A DNA stretch of 64,000 nucleotides, from NCBI GenBank assembly GCA_003243455.1, contig QFQS01000003.1, positions 434,001 through 498,000 of the forward strand, given 5' to 3'. Source of the DNA: Cereibacter sphaeroides (GTDB lineage Bacteria; Pseudomonadota; Alphaproteobacteria; Rhodobacterales; Rhodobacteraceae). A program made the translations under genes and the position numbers. This document shows, in pieces, positions 43,472 to 52,004 of the stretch (its first letter is position 1; every line of letters starts with the position of its first letter). Below the pieces are notes generated by a model. That model worked only from the letters and a program-made list of their open reading frames with translations, searched no databases and was not told the DNA's origin.

Positions 43472-44496
43472 CCGCAGATGTGCAGTTCGAGGGTGTAAAG
43501 CACAGGTTTGAGACCTTTACCGCCCTGCACCAAATCGACCTGAAAATCGCGGCGGGCGAGTTCATCGTGCTTCTCGGCCCATCGGGTTGCGGCAAGACCA
43601 CGCTGTTATCAATCCTTGGCGGCTTCCTGACGCCAACCGAGGGCCGCGTGATGATTGGCGGCAAGGATATGACGCATATGCCGCCGCGCGCACGTCCCAC
43701 GACGACAATGTTTCAGGATTATGCGCTGTTCCCGCACATGAGCCTTGCCGAAAACGTGGCCTTTGGCTTGCGTATGCGGGGCGAGGGGAAGGTCGAGCGG
43801 CAGGGGAAGGCGTTCGAGATGCTGGAAATGGTAGGATTGGCTGATAAGGCCCGCCGCCGCCCGCATGAATTGTCGGGCGGTCAGCGGCAGCGTGTCGCGC
43901 TGGCTCGTGCATTGGCCGTTTCACCCGACGTCCTGCTGCTGGACGAGCCGCTTGGCGCACTTGATCTGAAACTGCGTCGGCAAATGCAGGACGAGCTAAA
44001 GGCGATCCAGCGTCGGGTCGGGACGACCTTTGTCCATGTGACGCATGATCAGGAAGAAGCAATGGCGGTGGCTGACCGCATCGTGGTGATGAACCAGGGC
44101 CGGATCGAGCAGTGCGGTGCGCCGGAAGAAATCTATCTTCAGCCGGCGACACTCTTCGCCGCTTCCTTCATGGGCGAGATGAACCGCATACCGGTGCGCC
44201 CAGCCGGGCAGGGCGTCGAGACGCCCTTCGGCTCTTTGCCACTTTCACCCACGAGCGGAACTCTATGTCTGCGGCCCGAGTCCGTCGGGCTGACCGGCGA
44301 TCTGCCACTGTGCCAGGCCCGGCTTGTTGATAGTGCGTTTTTCGGAACTCATCATCGCTGTCACTTCGCCCCGCTGACCGCGCCAGAAATGCGGTTGATT
44401 GCGCACTTGCCGCAAGGAGCGGCCCCGCAACCCGGTGCCGAAATTACCCTGTTCGCGAGCCATCCCGTTATCCTGCCGGAAATCGAAGCGGCATGA
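43468..44496 (+). CDS. PotA/PotG-like ABC ATPase
   Basis: A 342-residue ATPase from ATG 43468 with AGGAGG upstream. It has Walker A LLGPSGCGKTTLLSIL, signature LSGGQRQRVALARAL, Walker B VLLLDEPLGALD and switch VTHDQEEAM. The C-terminal TOBE-like domain is short. It is the energy subunit of the second polyamine-type importer. The ATG of the downstream hydrolase overlaps its stop by 4 bases. Confidence 0.94.
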   Translation: MTADVQFEGVKHRFETFTALHQIDLKIAAGEFIVLLGPSGCGKTTLLSILGGFLTPTEGRVMIGGKDMTHMPPRARPTTTMFQDYALFPHMSLAENVAFGLRMRGEGKVERQGKAFEMLEMVGLADKARRRPHELSGGQRQRVALARALAVSPDVLLLDEPLGALDLKLRRQMQDELKAIQRRVGTTFVHVTHDQEEAMAVADRIVVMNQGRIEQCGAPEEIYLQPATLFAASFMGEMNRIPVRPAGQGVETPFGSLPLSPTSGTLCLRPESVGLTGDLPLCQARLVDSAFFGTHHRCHFAPLTAPEMRLIAHLPQGAAPQPGAEITLFASHPVILPEIEAA

Positions 44497-45221
44497 GACG
44501 CATCGCGCCGCAAGACTGGTACCGCATCCGACATGTCGGCGACGGCGTGACCTGGATCGACGAGCCGTTCATCCAGGAATTCTACCGCTGCAACATCTGG
44601 CATGTCCGGGGCCGAGACCGTGACATGCTCGTAGACAGCGGAATGGGCGTTGTCTCGTTGCGGCAATGGGTGCCGTTGGTGACTGAACGGCCAATGGATG
44701 CGGTGGCCAGCCATACCCATTTTGATCACATCGGCTGCCACCACGAGTTTCCCTGCCGCTTGTGCCACAGCGCAGAGGCCCACCTTTTGGCAGCGCCCAC
44801 GCGGGAGAATACTTTCGCGGACAAGTACGTGACCGATGAAATTTTCGATGCTTTGCCACCAGAGCCATACCAGTCAGCCACCTATTCCGTGGCAGCCGCT
44901 CCTGCAACGCGCGTGCTCGAGGATGGCGACATGATCGATCTTGGCGATCGCCATTTTGAGGTGATCCATACGCCCGGCCACAGTCCCGGCGGTATTGCGC
45001 TGTGGGAAGAGGCGAGCGGAATCCTGATCTCTGGAGATATCGTCTATGATGGCCCGCTGATCGAGGCTACCAGCCCGAAGGATCAGGAGGATTACATTGG
45101 GTCAATGCGCCGTTTGGCGGCCTTGCCAGTGCGCGTCGTCCATGGCGGTCATTTCCCAAGCTTCTCGGGAGAAGCAATGCGATCAATGATCGAGGGCTGG
45201 CGGAAGAGTAAAGGGTACTAG
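44493..45221 (+). CDS. Metallo-beta-lactamase-fold hydrolase linked to ABC importer
   Basis: A 242-residue hydrolase with the metal motif SHTHFDHIGCHHEF, the second-site HTPGHSPGGIAL and ISGDIVYDG, and a late VVHGGHFPSF. It is a cytoplasmic glyoxalase II-like or lactonase-like enzyme. It is translationally coupled to the ATPase, so it probably hydrolyses the imported compound or a product of it. That link speaks against a general housekeeping role. The substrate cannot be named. Confidence 0.86.
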   Translation: MRRIAPQDWYRIRHVGDGVTWIDEPFIQEFYRCNIWHVRGRDRDMLVDSGMGVVSLRQWVPLVTERPMDAVASHTHFDHIGCHHEFPCRLCHSAEAHLLAAPTRENTFADKYVTDEIFDALPPEPYQSATYSVAAAPATRVLEDGDMIDLGDRHFEVIHTPGHSPGGIALWEEASGILISGDIVYDGPLIEATSPKDQEDYIGSMRRLAALPVRVVHGGHFPSFSGEAMRSMIEGWRKSKGY

Positions 45222-45543
45222 GGTCGGGACGGCACTGAAAGCCCCGAGAAGATCATCTGCCTTGCGGCGATGATGCATACCCGCTTCCCGCTCTCGTTGC
45301 GAAAATCTGGAAGGTCCACGAGCGCGGCATTGAATCAGCCCCGAGACCGTGTGGCGCTGAGGAGCTTACGCACTCATACCGTGAAAGCTATAAGGCTGCC
45401 CGCACCGCCGCTCTTGTCGAGTCGAGCGGCCTTTTTGTGTCTTGAAATTCTCATGCCCGCAAAACTGAGACGAGTTTGCATTGACCGCACTCCAATTGGT
45501 GCTTGTCGCCTGCAACTTTCAGCTCTGGCGGTAGGTACGCCGA
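45222..45543. other. Gap with terminator and orphan open frame
   Basis: The 322-base gap lies between the hydrolase gene and the convergent PfkB kinase gene. A plus-strand frame is open from about 45239 to 45446 with no start codon of its own; it contains AKIWKVHERGIESA and SYRESYKAARTAALV, looks coding-like but matches nothing I recognise. It overlaps the terminator below. It may be a gene relic. Confidence 0.4.
45407..45436 (+). terminator. Rho-independent terminator
   Basis: Arms GCCGCTC (45407-45413) and GAGCGGC (45424-45430) with a 10-base loop are followed directly by CTTTTTG. This fits termination of the plus-strand importer/hydrolase operon, about 190 bases downstream of its last stop. 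Confidence 0.75.
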
Positions 45544-46404
45544 CTATTCTCCGGCGACGTGGCGCGCTGCTGCCTGGGATGCAATGCGGCAGCCTCCTTC
45601 CAGGTTCTCGCCCCTTGCCAAACAGGCGGCGAGCGACCCCGTGAAGCAATCGCCCGCTCCGTGACTGCTGACGACGTGGACCTTTTCCGCAGCCAATGCG
45701 CCTGACTTATCGCCGCATGCGTAGGAAAGGCCAGCCCCGCCCGCCGTCACCACTACCGTTGGAAAGCGCATGGACAGGCTCCTTGCCGCAGCCTCTGCGC
45801 TCGGGAGATTGGAAACGACACCACTGCCGAACATCTCGGCTTCGATTGCGTTAACGACGAGGATGTCGACGAGCTTTGCGAATTCTTGCGAAAGCGGGCG
45901 TGCCGGCGCCGCGTTAAGCAACACGGGGATACCATTCTGCCGGGCCAACCGAGCTGCCGTGACATTGATCCCTTCGGGCACTTCGCTTTGCAGGACCAGA
46001 ACCGATAAACCTTCCCATGAGAGATTTGAAAGCCACTCTGGATCAATCAAGAGATTTGCGCCCGATACGATCGTCGCAGCATAGTCGCCGGCGGCGTCCG
46101 AAATCGCCACGCTCATACCGGAGCCAGAGTCCACGGTGCGCACTTTGGAATGATCCACCCCGGCGCTATCGAGTGCGGCGCGAAGGAACCTTCCAAAGTC
46201 GTCATCTCCGACCGCGCCAAGCATGGTTACGGGAACGCCCGCCTTTGCGACCGCCACGGCCTGGTTGCCGCCCTTGCCTCCGAATTTCGGGAACCAGCGA
46301 TGACCGACGCCGGTCTCGTCCCGGCGCGGCAGGTGATCCGCTTCCACCACGATGTCATAGTGCAGCGAGCCGACAACAAGGACGGCAGGATTGACGGGCG
46401 ACAC
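45544..46404 (-). CDS. PfkB-family sugar kinase (ribokinase-like)
   Basis: A 286-residue carbohydrate kinase starting at GTG 46404. It has the N-terminal PfkB signature PKFGGKGGNQAVAVAKAG (about 39-56) and the C-terminal HGAGDCFTGSLAA, with the anion-hole/catalytic GAGD at 249-252. It phosphorylates the sugar imported by the adjacent CUT2 system. Ribokinase, or a kinase for a rarer pentose or ketose, are both possible. It is the last gene of the minus-strand operon, 11 bases after the RpiR regulator gene. Confidence 0.92.
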   Translation of the reverse strand: MSPVNPAVLVVGSLHYDIVVEADHLPRRDETGVGHRWFPKFGGKGGNQAVAVAKAGVPVTMLGAVGDDDFGRFLRAALDSAGVDHSKVRTVDSGSGMSVAISDAAGDYAATIVSGANLLIDPEWLSNLSWEGLSVLVLQSEVPEGINVTAARLARQNGIPVLLNAAPARPLSQEFAKLVDILVVNAIEAEMFGSGVVSNLPSAEAAARSLSMRFPTVVVTAGGAGLSYACGDKSGALAAEKVHVVSSHGAGDCFTGSLAACLARGENLEGGCRIASQAAARHVAGE

Positions 46405-46415
46405 TCGGTTGTTTC

Positions 46416-47270
46416 CTAAAGTTTGCGTTTGAACTGAACGGCCCGCATCGTTCGGGCCAGGTTGGCATCGGCCGCCGCGCGGTCCTTTTGAGCGACCGCC
46501 ACGAAGAGCGCGTCGAGCAGATTAAGCTGGGCGATCCGAGCTGTGGCATTCTCTCCCAGAAGTGGTGAGTTCTCGGCCGTCGAGCACAGTACAACATCAA
46601 CCGAGCGGGCCAGCGTGCTTTCGGAATAGTTTGTTACCGCGATAGTGCGTGCGCCATTCTTGCGCGCAAGTTCTGCTGCATCGATCACGGCAGAGGTCTC
46701 GCCTGAATGCGAAAAGATGATCGCCACATCCTCGGGCCCCAGCAGCGCTGCCGACATCATCATCATGTGCGAGTCATCAAAAACGGATGAGCGAATGCCG
46801 ATCCGCAGGAATTTGTGCGACACATCGCGGGCGATCTGTGCCGACCCGCCCAGACCGTAGAGATCCCTTTGCCGCGCTTTGTGGACGTAAGTGACCGCGC
46901 GCTCAAAGGCCTCGAGATCCAGGATCGCAAAGGTTTCCTCCAGCGCTTGCATCGCTGTGCGGAATACTTTCTGCACGATTGCCCCGGCGGTATCATCGGG
47001 CATGATCTCATTGTGCAGCGCCGCACTTTCCGACTGGTAATATTCGATCAGCCCCTGTCGAAACTCGCGAAAGCCGGCAAAGCCCAGTTTCTTTGCAACC
47101 TTTACAACCAGCGGCTCAGAGACGCCCGCGTTTTCGGCGATCTCCTTTAACGGTGTCGCGTCGGTGATGTCCCGGCGCGCCAGGATCGCCGCAGCAACCT
47201 TTCCCTCCAGTGGAGTGAGGCTGGGCAGCTTCACCCTGATCTGCGCGCCCACCGCTCTCGCGTCCCCCAT
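46416..47270 (-). CDS. RpiR/MurR-family regulator
   Basis: A 284-residue regulator. The N-terminal HTH_6 domain (about 10-80) has PLKEIAENAGVSEPLVVKVAKKLGF. The SIS sugar-phosphate-binding domain (about 125-260) has YGLGGSAQIARDVSHKF and IFSHSGETSAVIDAAELARKNG. It likely senses a sugar phosphate made by the kinase next to it, and controls the operon in which it sits. It starts 4 bases after the permease gene ends... on the coding strand it lies downstream of the permease. Confidence 0.93.
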   Translation of the reverse strand: MGDARAVGAQIRVKLPSLTPLEGKVAAAILARRDITDATPLKEIAENAGVSEPLVVKVAKKLGFAGFREFRQGLIEYYQSESAALHNEIMPDDTAGAIVQKVFRTAMQALEETFAILDLEAFERAVTYVHKARQRDLYGLGGSAQIARDVSHKFLRIGIRSSVFDDSHMMMMSAALLGPEDVAIIFSHSGETSAVIDAAELARKNGARTIAVTNYSESTLARSVDVVLCSTAENSPLLGENATARIAQLNLLDALFVAVAQKDRAAADANLARTMRAVQFKRKL

Positions 47271-47274
47271 TCGA

Positions 47275-48237
47275 TCATCCTTGCTTGCCGCTGGTCGCCC
47301 GGTCGATCAGCATCGCCACGATGATGATGATACCGGTCGCAAGCAACTGGTAGAAGGCCTGCACGTTCATAAGGGTCAGCCCATTGCGCAGTGAACCAAG
47401 GATCACACAGCCCACCAGTGTCCCAAAGATCGAGCCACGCCCCCCCATGAGCGAAGCTCCCCCGATGGCGGCCGCCGCGATGGCATCAAGCTCCCACAGG
47501 CCGCCCAGGGTCGGTTCCGCTGCGCCAAGCCGCCCGATCAGGATGATCGCCGCGACTGCCGCCATTGCGCCGGAAATCATGTAGGCCGACAGCTTTGTCA
47601 AAGTGACGGGAACACCGGCAACGCGCGCAGCCTCCGGGTTGCCGCCCACGGCCATGAAGTATTCACCCAGCGGTGTCTTGTTAAGGATTATCCATGCACA
47701 GATCGCCAGGACGGCCACGATCAGGACCGAATGCGGAATGCCCAGAAGTGCGCCGTTGGTGAACGCCCTGAAACCCGGTGGCAAACCGAAGATCGGCGTT
47801 CCTCCGGTATAGATCAGCGCCAAAGCCCGATACAGCGACAGGCCGCCGAGGGTCACGATGAACGGCTGCAGGCCACCCCAGGCAATCAGTGCGCCGTTAA
47901 GGAAGCCGCAGAATACACCGATGCCGATTGCAGCCAGGATGGCGAGCGGCACTGGAACGCCCGCAACCATCATCGCTGCGGACAACACCGCAGAGAGTGC
48001 CGCCACCGGACCAACGGACAGATCTATCCCGCCAGAGATGATCACCAGCGTCATGCCAAGCGCGATGCAGGCGTTGATCGAGGATTGTTGCAGGATGTTG
48101 ATGAGGTTGGGTACCGTCAGAAAGGTCGGCGTCAGCAGCGTGAACACGATACCGATTAGGATCAGGCCCAGAGCCGTGCCCGCGTCGCGAAATCGGATGC
48201 GTGACAAGATCGAGGGTGTGGCAGTGCCAGTGGTCAT
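47275..48237 (-). CDS. Sugar ABC permease, RbsC-like
   Basis: A 320-residue CUT2 permease with about ten helices. The landmarks IISGGIDLSVGPVAAL and AAAAIGGASLMGGRGSIFGT are present. It lies 17 bases after the ATPase gene and is the only permease of this operon, so it should form a homodimer. The regulator gene follows after 4 bases. Confidence 0.93.
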   Translation of the reverse strand: MTTGTATPSILSRIRFRDAGTALGLILIGIVFTLLTPTFLTVPNLINILQQSSINACIALGMTLVIISGGIDLSVGPVAALSAVLSAAMMVAGVPVPLAILAAIGIGVFCGFLNGALIAWGGLQPFIVTLGGLSLYRALALIYTGGTPIFGLPPGFRAFTNGALLGIPHSVLIVAVLAICAWIILNKTPLGEYFMAVGGNPEAARVAGVPVTLTKLSAYMISGAMAAVAAIILIGRLGAAEPTLGGLWELDAIAAAAIGGASLMGGRGSIFGTLVGCVILGSLRNGLTLMNVQAFYQLLATGIIIIVAMLIDRATSGKQG

Positions 48238-48254
48238 GGAGTTCCTCCCGGAGG

Positions 48255-49742
48255 TCAGGCGGCGGGGATGGCGGCGCGGGCAATTGCTGCCTCGCTGATC
48301 TCGCCCGCGCCAAGTTCGGCAAAAATCCTGCCCTCGCGCATGACAAGCACGCGGTCGGAAAGGCGGATCACCTCGGTCAACTCCGAGGACACGACGATGA
48401 TTGCGCGCCCTTCTTGAGCCAGCCGTTCAATCAAGTCGTAGATCTCGGCCTTTGCGCCGATGTCGATGCCGCGGGTAGGCTCATCGAACAGGAAGATACG
48501 GGTGTCAGCTGCCAGCCACCTGCCGATGATGGCCTTCTGCTGGTTTCCCCCGGAGAAGCTGCCAATCGGTCGTGAAACGTCGAGGGGGCGCAGGCGGACC
48601 TCTTTCATAAGCTCTTCCGAGCGGCGGCGAAGGACACGCTTTCGGATCAGGCCAAGGCGCGAGAACTTTGCCATGGAGGGCAGGCCGATGTTGGACGTGA
48701 CTGGTCGATGGCGGATGATGCCGTCGCGTTTGCGTTCCTCGGGTACTAGGCCCAGACCTGCGCGGATCCTGGAACGCGGGTTGTGACCTGCGATAACCTT
48801 GCCCGCGACCTCGACCGTTCCGGCGTCCGCGGCGTCCACACCCGCGATCAGGCGCAGCAACTCCGTCCGCCCCGCTCCAACCAGACCGGCAATGCCAAGA
48901 ACCTCTCCCGCATGAAGCGTGAAGCTCGCGTCCCTGACAGCATCGTCGCGTGTTAGACCGCTAATCTTGAGCACCGGCCGATCTGTAGCAAAGCTCCGGT
49001 GGCTGGCATGGGCCAGTTCTCGACCCACCATCATCTCGATTACCTTCGACACTGGCGTGTCCGCCAGCGCGACCCTGCCGATCAGACGACCATCCCTCAG
49101 CACGGTTGCAGAACTGCACAGGCGATAGACCTCGTCCATCTTGTGTGAGACGTAGATGATCGAGACGCCCTGCGACGCGAGCCGCCGGATCACTTCGGTC
49201 AGCCGCTCAAACTCAGCAGGCATAAGACTGGATGTCGGCTCGTCCATCGCGATCAGCCGCGCATTCGCGCGCAACGCCTTCGCGATCTCGACGATCTGGC
49301 GTTGGGCGACGCGCAATGTCCTGATCTTGGCCGTGACGTCGATAGTGGGATCGAGATCGGCCAGCAGCCGCCGCGCCTCGGCCTCTTGCGCCTGACGGTT
49401 AACGATCGCTCCACCCAGACTGCGCAGCGACGCGCCGAGGAAGATGTTCTGTGCTACGGTCAGTTCGGGAACCTGTTGCAGTTCCTGATGGATCATCGCG
49501 ATCCCGGCCGCGCTGGCGTCGCGTGGCGAGTGAATCGAAGCTTGGGCGCCATCGACCTCGATCTGACCTCCCGTCGGGCGCAGGACGCCACACAGGATGT
49601 TCAGCAGCGTCGACTTTCCGGCACCATTCTCGCCCAGAAGCCCATGCACCTCGCCCGGCTGAACCGTCAGCGAAACGCCGTGCAGGACGGTCAGGCTGCC
49701 AAAAGACTTCTCGATGCCGACGAGGGAGAGACGCGGGGTCAT
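48255..49742 (-). CDS. Sugar ABC ATPase, RbsA-like (duplicated domain)
   Basis: A 495-residue double-domain ATPase. Domain 1 has GENGAGKSTLLNIL and RLIAMDEPTSSL with a degenerate signature (LRVAQRQIVEIAKAL). Domain 2 has the degenerate P-loop AGLVGAGRTELLRLI and an intact FSGGNQQKAIIGRWL. This is the normal RbsA layout. It energises the CUT2 importer encoded around it. A strong hairpin lies between it and the upstream binding-protein gene. Confidence 0.95.
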   Translation of the reverse strand: MTPRLSLVGIEKSFGSLTVLHGVSLTVQPGEVHGLLGENGAGKSTLLNILCGVLRPTGGQIEVDGAQASIHSPRDASAAGIAMIHQELQQVPELTVAQNIFLGASLRSLGGAIVNRQAQEAEARRLLADLDPTIDVTAKIRTLRVAQRQIVEIAKALRANARLIAMDEPTSSLMPAEFERLTEVIRRLASQGVSIIYVSHKMDEVYRLCSSATVLRDGRLIGRVALADTPVSKVIEMMVGRELAHASHRSFATDRPVLKISGLTRDDAVRDASFTLHAGEVLGIAGLVGAGRTELLRLIAGVDAADAGTVEVAGKVIAGHNPRSRIRAGLGLVPEERKRDGIIRHRPVTSNIGLPSMAKFSRLGLIRKRVLRRRSEELMKEVRLRPLDVSRPIGSFSGGNQQKAIIGRWLAADTRIFLFDEPTRGIDIGAKAEIYDLIERLAQEGRAIIVVSSELTEVIRLSDRVLVMREGRIFAELGAGEISEAAIARAAIPAA

Positions 49743-49763
49743 ATCTGGCTTCCGCTGAGGTGA

Positions 49764-49791
49764 CAGCCCGCCGCCCCTTGGTGGCGGGCTG
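49764..49791 (-). terminator. Hairpin after sugar-binding-protein gene
   Basis: Arms 49764-49775 and 49780-49791 form a 12-bp stem with one G-T pair and a CCTT loop (core CAGCCCGCC/GGCGGGCTG). Located in the 55-base binding-protein/ATPase gap and lacking a T tract, it should act as an mRNA-stability or partial-termination element. Confidence 0.7.
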
Positions 49792-49797
49792 GGGAGA

Positions 49798-50841
49798 TTA
49801 CTGTGCTGCGAGCGCCTTGCGCAGCGCTTGCATGTCGGTCGTCGCGTAAGTCTCGACGTTGTCTTTGGTGATCAGCGCCTGCGGCGTTGCAACAACACGT
49901 GGCAGTTCCTGCCCCTGAACCAGACGCAGTGCCACTTCCATGGCCACTTCGCCGGTCAGAACCGGAAAGCTGTCCACGGTTCCGGTCAGATCACCAGCGC
50001 GGATTGCGGCATAGGCGTCCGAGATACCGTCTGTTCCGAAAACCGCGACCTGGTCCTGCTTGCCAGCGGCCTTTACGGCCTCCACGACGCCAAGCGCCAT
50101 GCCGTCATTGTTCGCATAGAAGCCGACAAGGTCCGGGTGCTGCTGCAGGATCGTCGCGGCTGCATTGAACGCCTGTTCCCGGCTCCAGTCCGCAGGAACC
50201 GAAGCCACGACTTCGAACTTGCCACCCGCGTTGATCGTCTCGGTAAAGCCTGCGGTCCGCTGTCCGGCAGCATAGACGCCCGCCTGACCCTCGATGACGG
50301 CTACCTTGCCGCCGTCAGGGTGATGTTCGATGAACCATTTTGCCACGCGAACGCCGTTGTCTTTCTGGACGTTGCCGACGTAGTGCCGCGCTGTCGGGAT
50401 CACCGCATCATTGACGTTGATCACCGGAACATTGGCCGCCTCGGCGCTTTCCATCGCCGGCACCAGGTTGGCATCTGTCTGTGGCGAGAACAGAAGGGCG
50501 TTGAAGCCTTGGCTGATCAGGTTCTCTGCAATGGAAAGCTGGCCGAGTTGGTCGCCTTCGCTTTGCGCTGCCTGATAGACCACCTCGACACCATGTGCCC
50601 CGGCGAAGCTGGCGTATCCCTCGCCGAGCGAGCGCCAGTATTCGTTCGTAAGCGTCTTGGAGACGCCCCCAACCTTGGTGCCTGCTGCTGGAGCGGCGAA
50701 CGCTCCGAACTTGACGTCGAGTTGGGACCAGTCCATGCGGTCGGGTTCCGAGTCCGAATTTAACGGAGCCAGATCCTGGGCCACTGCCGCACCCGTTAGC
50801 CAGAGCCCGGCAACCAGTGTGCCGATCAGAGTAGTTTTCAT
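49798..50841 (-). CDS. Periplasmic sugar-binding protein, RbsB-like
   Basis: The receptor of the second CUT2 importer, with 347 residues. The signal peptide is about residues 1-21 (GAAVAQ). The mature part has the RbsB-type SKTLTNEYWRSLGEGY, LLFSPQTDANLVPAMESA and FYANNDGMALGVVEA. An N-terminal spacer of about 30 residues precedes the first strand, similar to the receptor at 21232-22356. It starts 27 bases after the isomerase gene on the coding strand. Ribose, allose or a polyol are possible ligands. Confidence 0.93.
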   Translation of the reverse strand: MKTTLIGTLVAGLWLTGAAVAQDLAPLNSDSEPDRMDWSQLDVKFGAFAAPAAGTKVGGVSKTLTNEYWRSLGEGYASFAGAHGVEVVYQAAQSEGDQLGQLSIAENLISQGFNALLFSPQTDANLVPAMESAEAANVPVINVNDAVIPTARHYVGNVQKDNGVRVAKWFIEHHPDGGKVAVIEGQAGVYAAGQRTAGFTETINAGGKFEVVASVPADWSREQAFNAAATILQQHPDLVGFYANNDGMALGVVEAVKAAGKQDQVAVFGTDGISDAYAAIRAGDLTGTVDSFPVLTGEVAMEVALRLVQGQELPRVVATPQALITKDNVETYATTDMQALRKALAAQ

Positions 50842-50868
50842 CTTGTTCCTCCCAAGGTTGGTAGTGTC

Positions 50869-51864
50869 TTAGCCGGTCGCAGGCCTTCCCTCCGTGGCGA
50901 GCCGCGCGATTTCCAGGGCGACCACCGGATCTTGGTGGGCTTGCGCTTCCCCCAGCCGGTTGTCGGCATCCATTTTCTCGATTGCGTCCAGCATCCGCCA
51001 AACCGTGCGAATGTTTGCCGCGCATTCCGCGACGGGGTCGAGGCCCGAGGCATCCGGGAATGTGTCGAAGTAGACCGCACCTTCGTATCCGGCACGCTTG
51101 ACCGTCCGCAGCAATTCCATCGTCTCGTACGGATGGACGGCCCCGACCATCAGACCGTCGTCACGCTTCGAATAACCATCGTTCAGATGCATCCCAAGCA
51201 GTTGAGAGCGGCGGATGATATGGCTGGCCGCCAGCGCCGGTTGCTCGTTCGCATAAAGGGAATGGGCAAAGTCTACTGTGACGCCCAGGTTGGGCAGCCC
51301 AACTTCGTCGATTGCCAACAGCGTGGTGGCCGCATCGGGCAGAAGGCTGAACGATCTCGGTTCGTTGGGCTTGTATTCGATGCTGATCAGGCAGTCGGGG
51401 TCATGCGCTGCGACTTCGACGATTCCGGCGATCTCTGCCGCCCAGAGCGCCGGATAGTCGCATTGAAACGCATAGTCCCAGCCATCCTGGCCCAGCCAAA
51501 GCGTCATCATCGGCGCGCCCATGGCGCGCGCGGCGTCGATGCCGCGCTTGGTCAGGTCGATCGCGTCCCGACGAACGGCTGGGTCCGGGTTCGTGAAGGC
51601 GCCACGCTTGAAGGCTGGGTTGGAGTAGTAGCGCATCGCCAGGCCATTCAGTTCGAGCCCATTGTCGGAAACGATGCGCCCGATCTCGGCCGGATCTCCG
51701 GCAGCGTGATCAGGATAATTGAGGTCCAGTTCCGTCAGGCCGTCCACGGTTGCGGCCCGCGCAATCATCTGCGCGAGAGAGGGCTTACCCTTCAGGTCGG
51801 GCCAATACTGTTCGGCCGCGGACGCGAAGGAATTAATCCGCGTGGCGAATTTTTGTCCGAGCAT
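50869..51864 (-). CDS. TIM-barrel sugar (phosphate) isomerase/epimerase
   Basis: A 331-residue protein of the xylose-isomerase-like/AP-endonuclease-2 superfamily. Barrel strands with metal-binding-type residues are seen: LTELDLNYPDH near the N-terminus, CLISIEYKPNEPRSF, LGVTVDFAHSLY, LLGMHLNDGYSKRDD and AVYFDTFPDASG. A metal-dependent ketose/aldose isomerase or 3-epimerase is likely. It is the first gene of the catabolic operon, followed by importer, regulator and kinase. An imperfect palindrome lies directly in front of it. Confidence 0.88.
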   Translation of the reverse strand: MLGQKFATRINSFASAAEQYWPDLKGKPSLAQMIARAATVDGLTELDLNYPDHAAGDPAEIGRIVSDNGLELNGLAMRYYSNPAFKRGAFTNPDPAVRRDAIDLTKRGIDAARAMGAPMMTLWLGQDGWDYAFQCDYPALWAAEIAGIVEVAAHDPDCLISIEYKPNEPRSFSLLPDAATTLLAIDEVGLPNLGVTVDFAHSLYANEQPALAASHIIRRSQLLGMHLNDGYSKRDDGLMVGAVHPYETMELLRTVKRAGYEGAVYFDTFPDASGLDPVAECAANIRTVWRMLDAIEKMDADNRLGEAQAHQDPVVALEIARLATEGRPATG

Positions 51865-51878
51865 CTGATTCTCCTCTT

Positions 51879-51908
51879 ACTTTACAATTTATCGTATAGT
51901 TATGAAGT
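51879..51908. promoter_or_regulatory. Candidate operator of the sugar catabolic operon
   Basis: A 30-base imperfect dyad, ACTT.A.AA.T...CG...A.TT.T.AAGT, is centred at 51893/51894 just upstream of the isomerase ribosome site. Nine of fifteen half-site positions match. The stretch is strikingly AT-rich. It is a candidate RpiR or promoter element; binding is inferred. Confidence 0.4.
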
Positions 51909-52004
51909 TAGTCAATTGCGGATCAGGCATGACCGCCAGAACCGGTTGGTGAAGTAGGCTTGGGCGTGGTTGGGCCGTTAATCCAGACTTAACCGATGGC
52001 GGTC

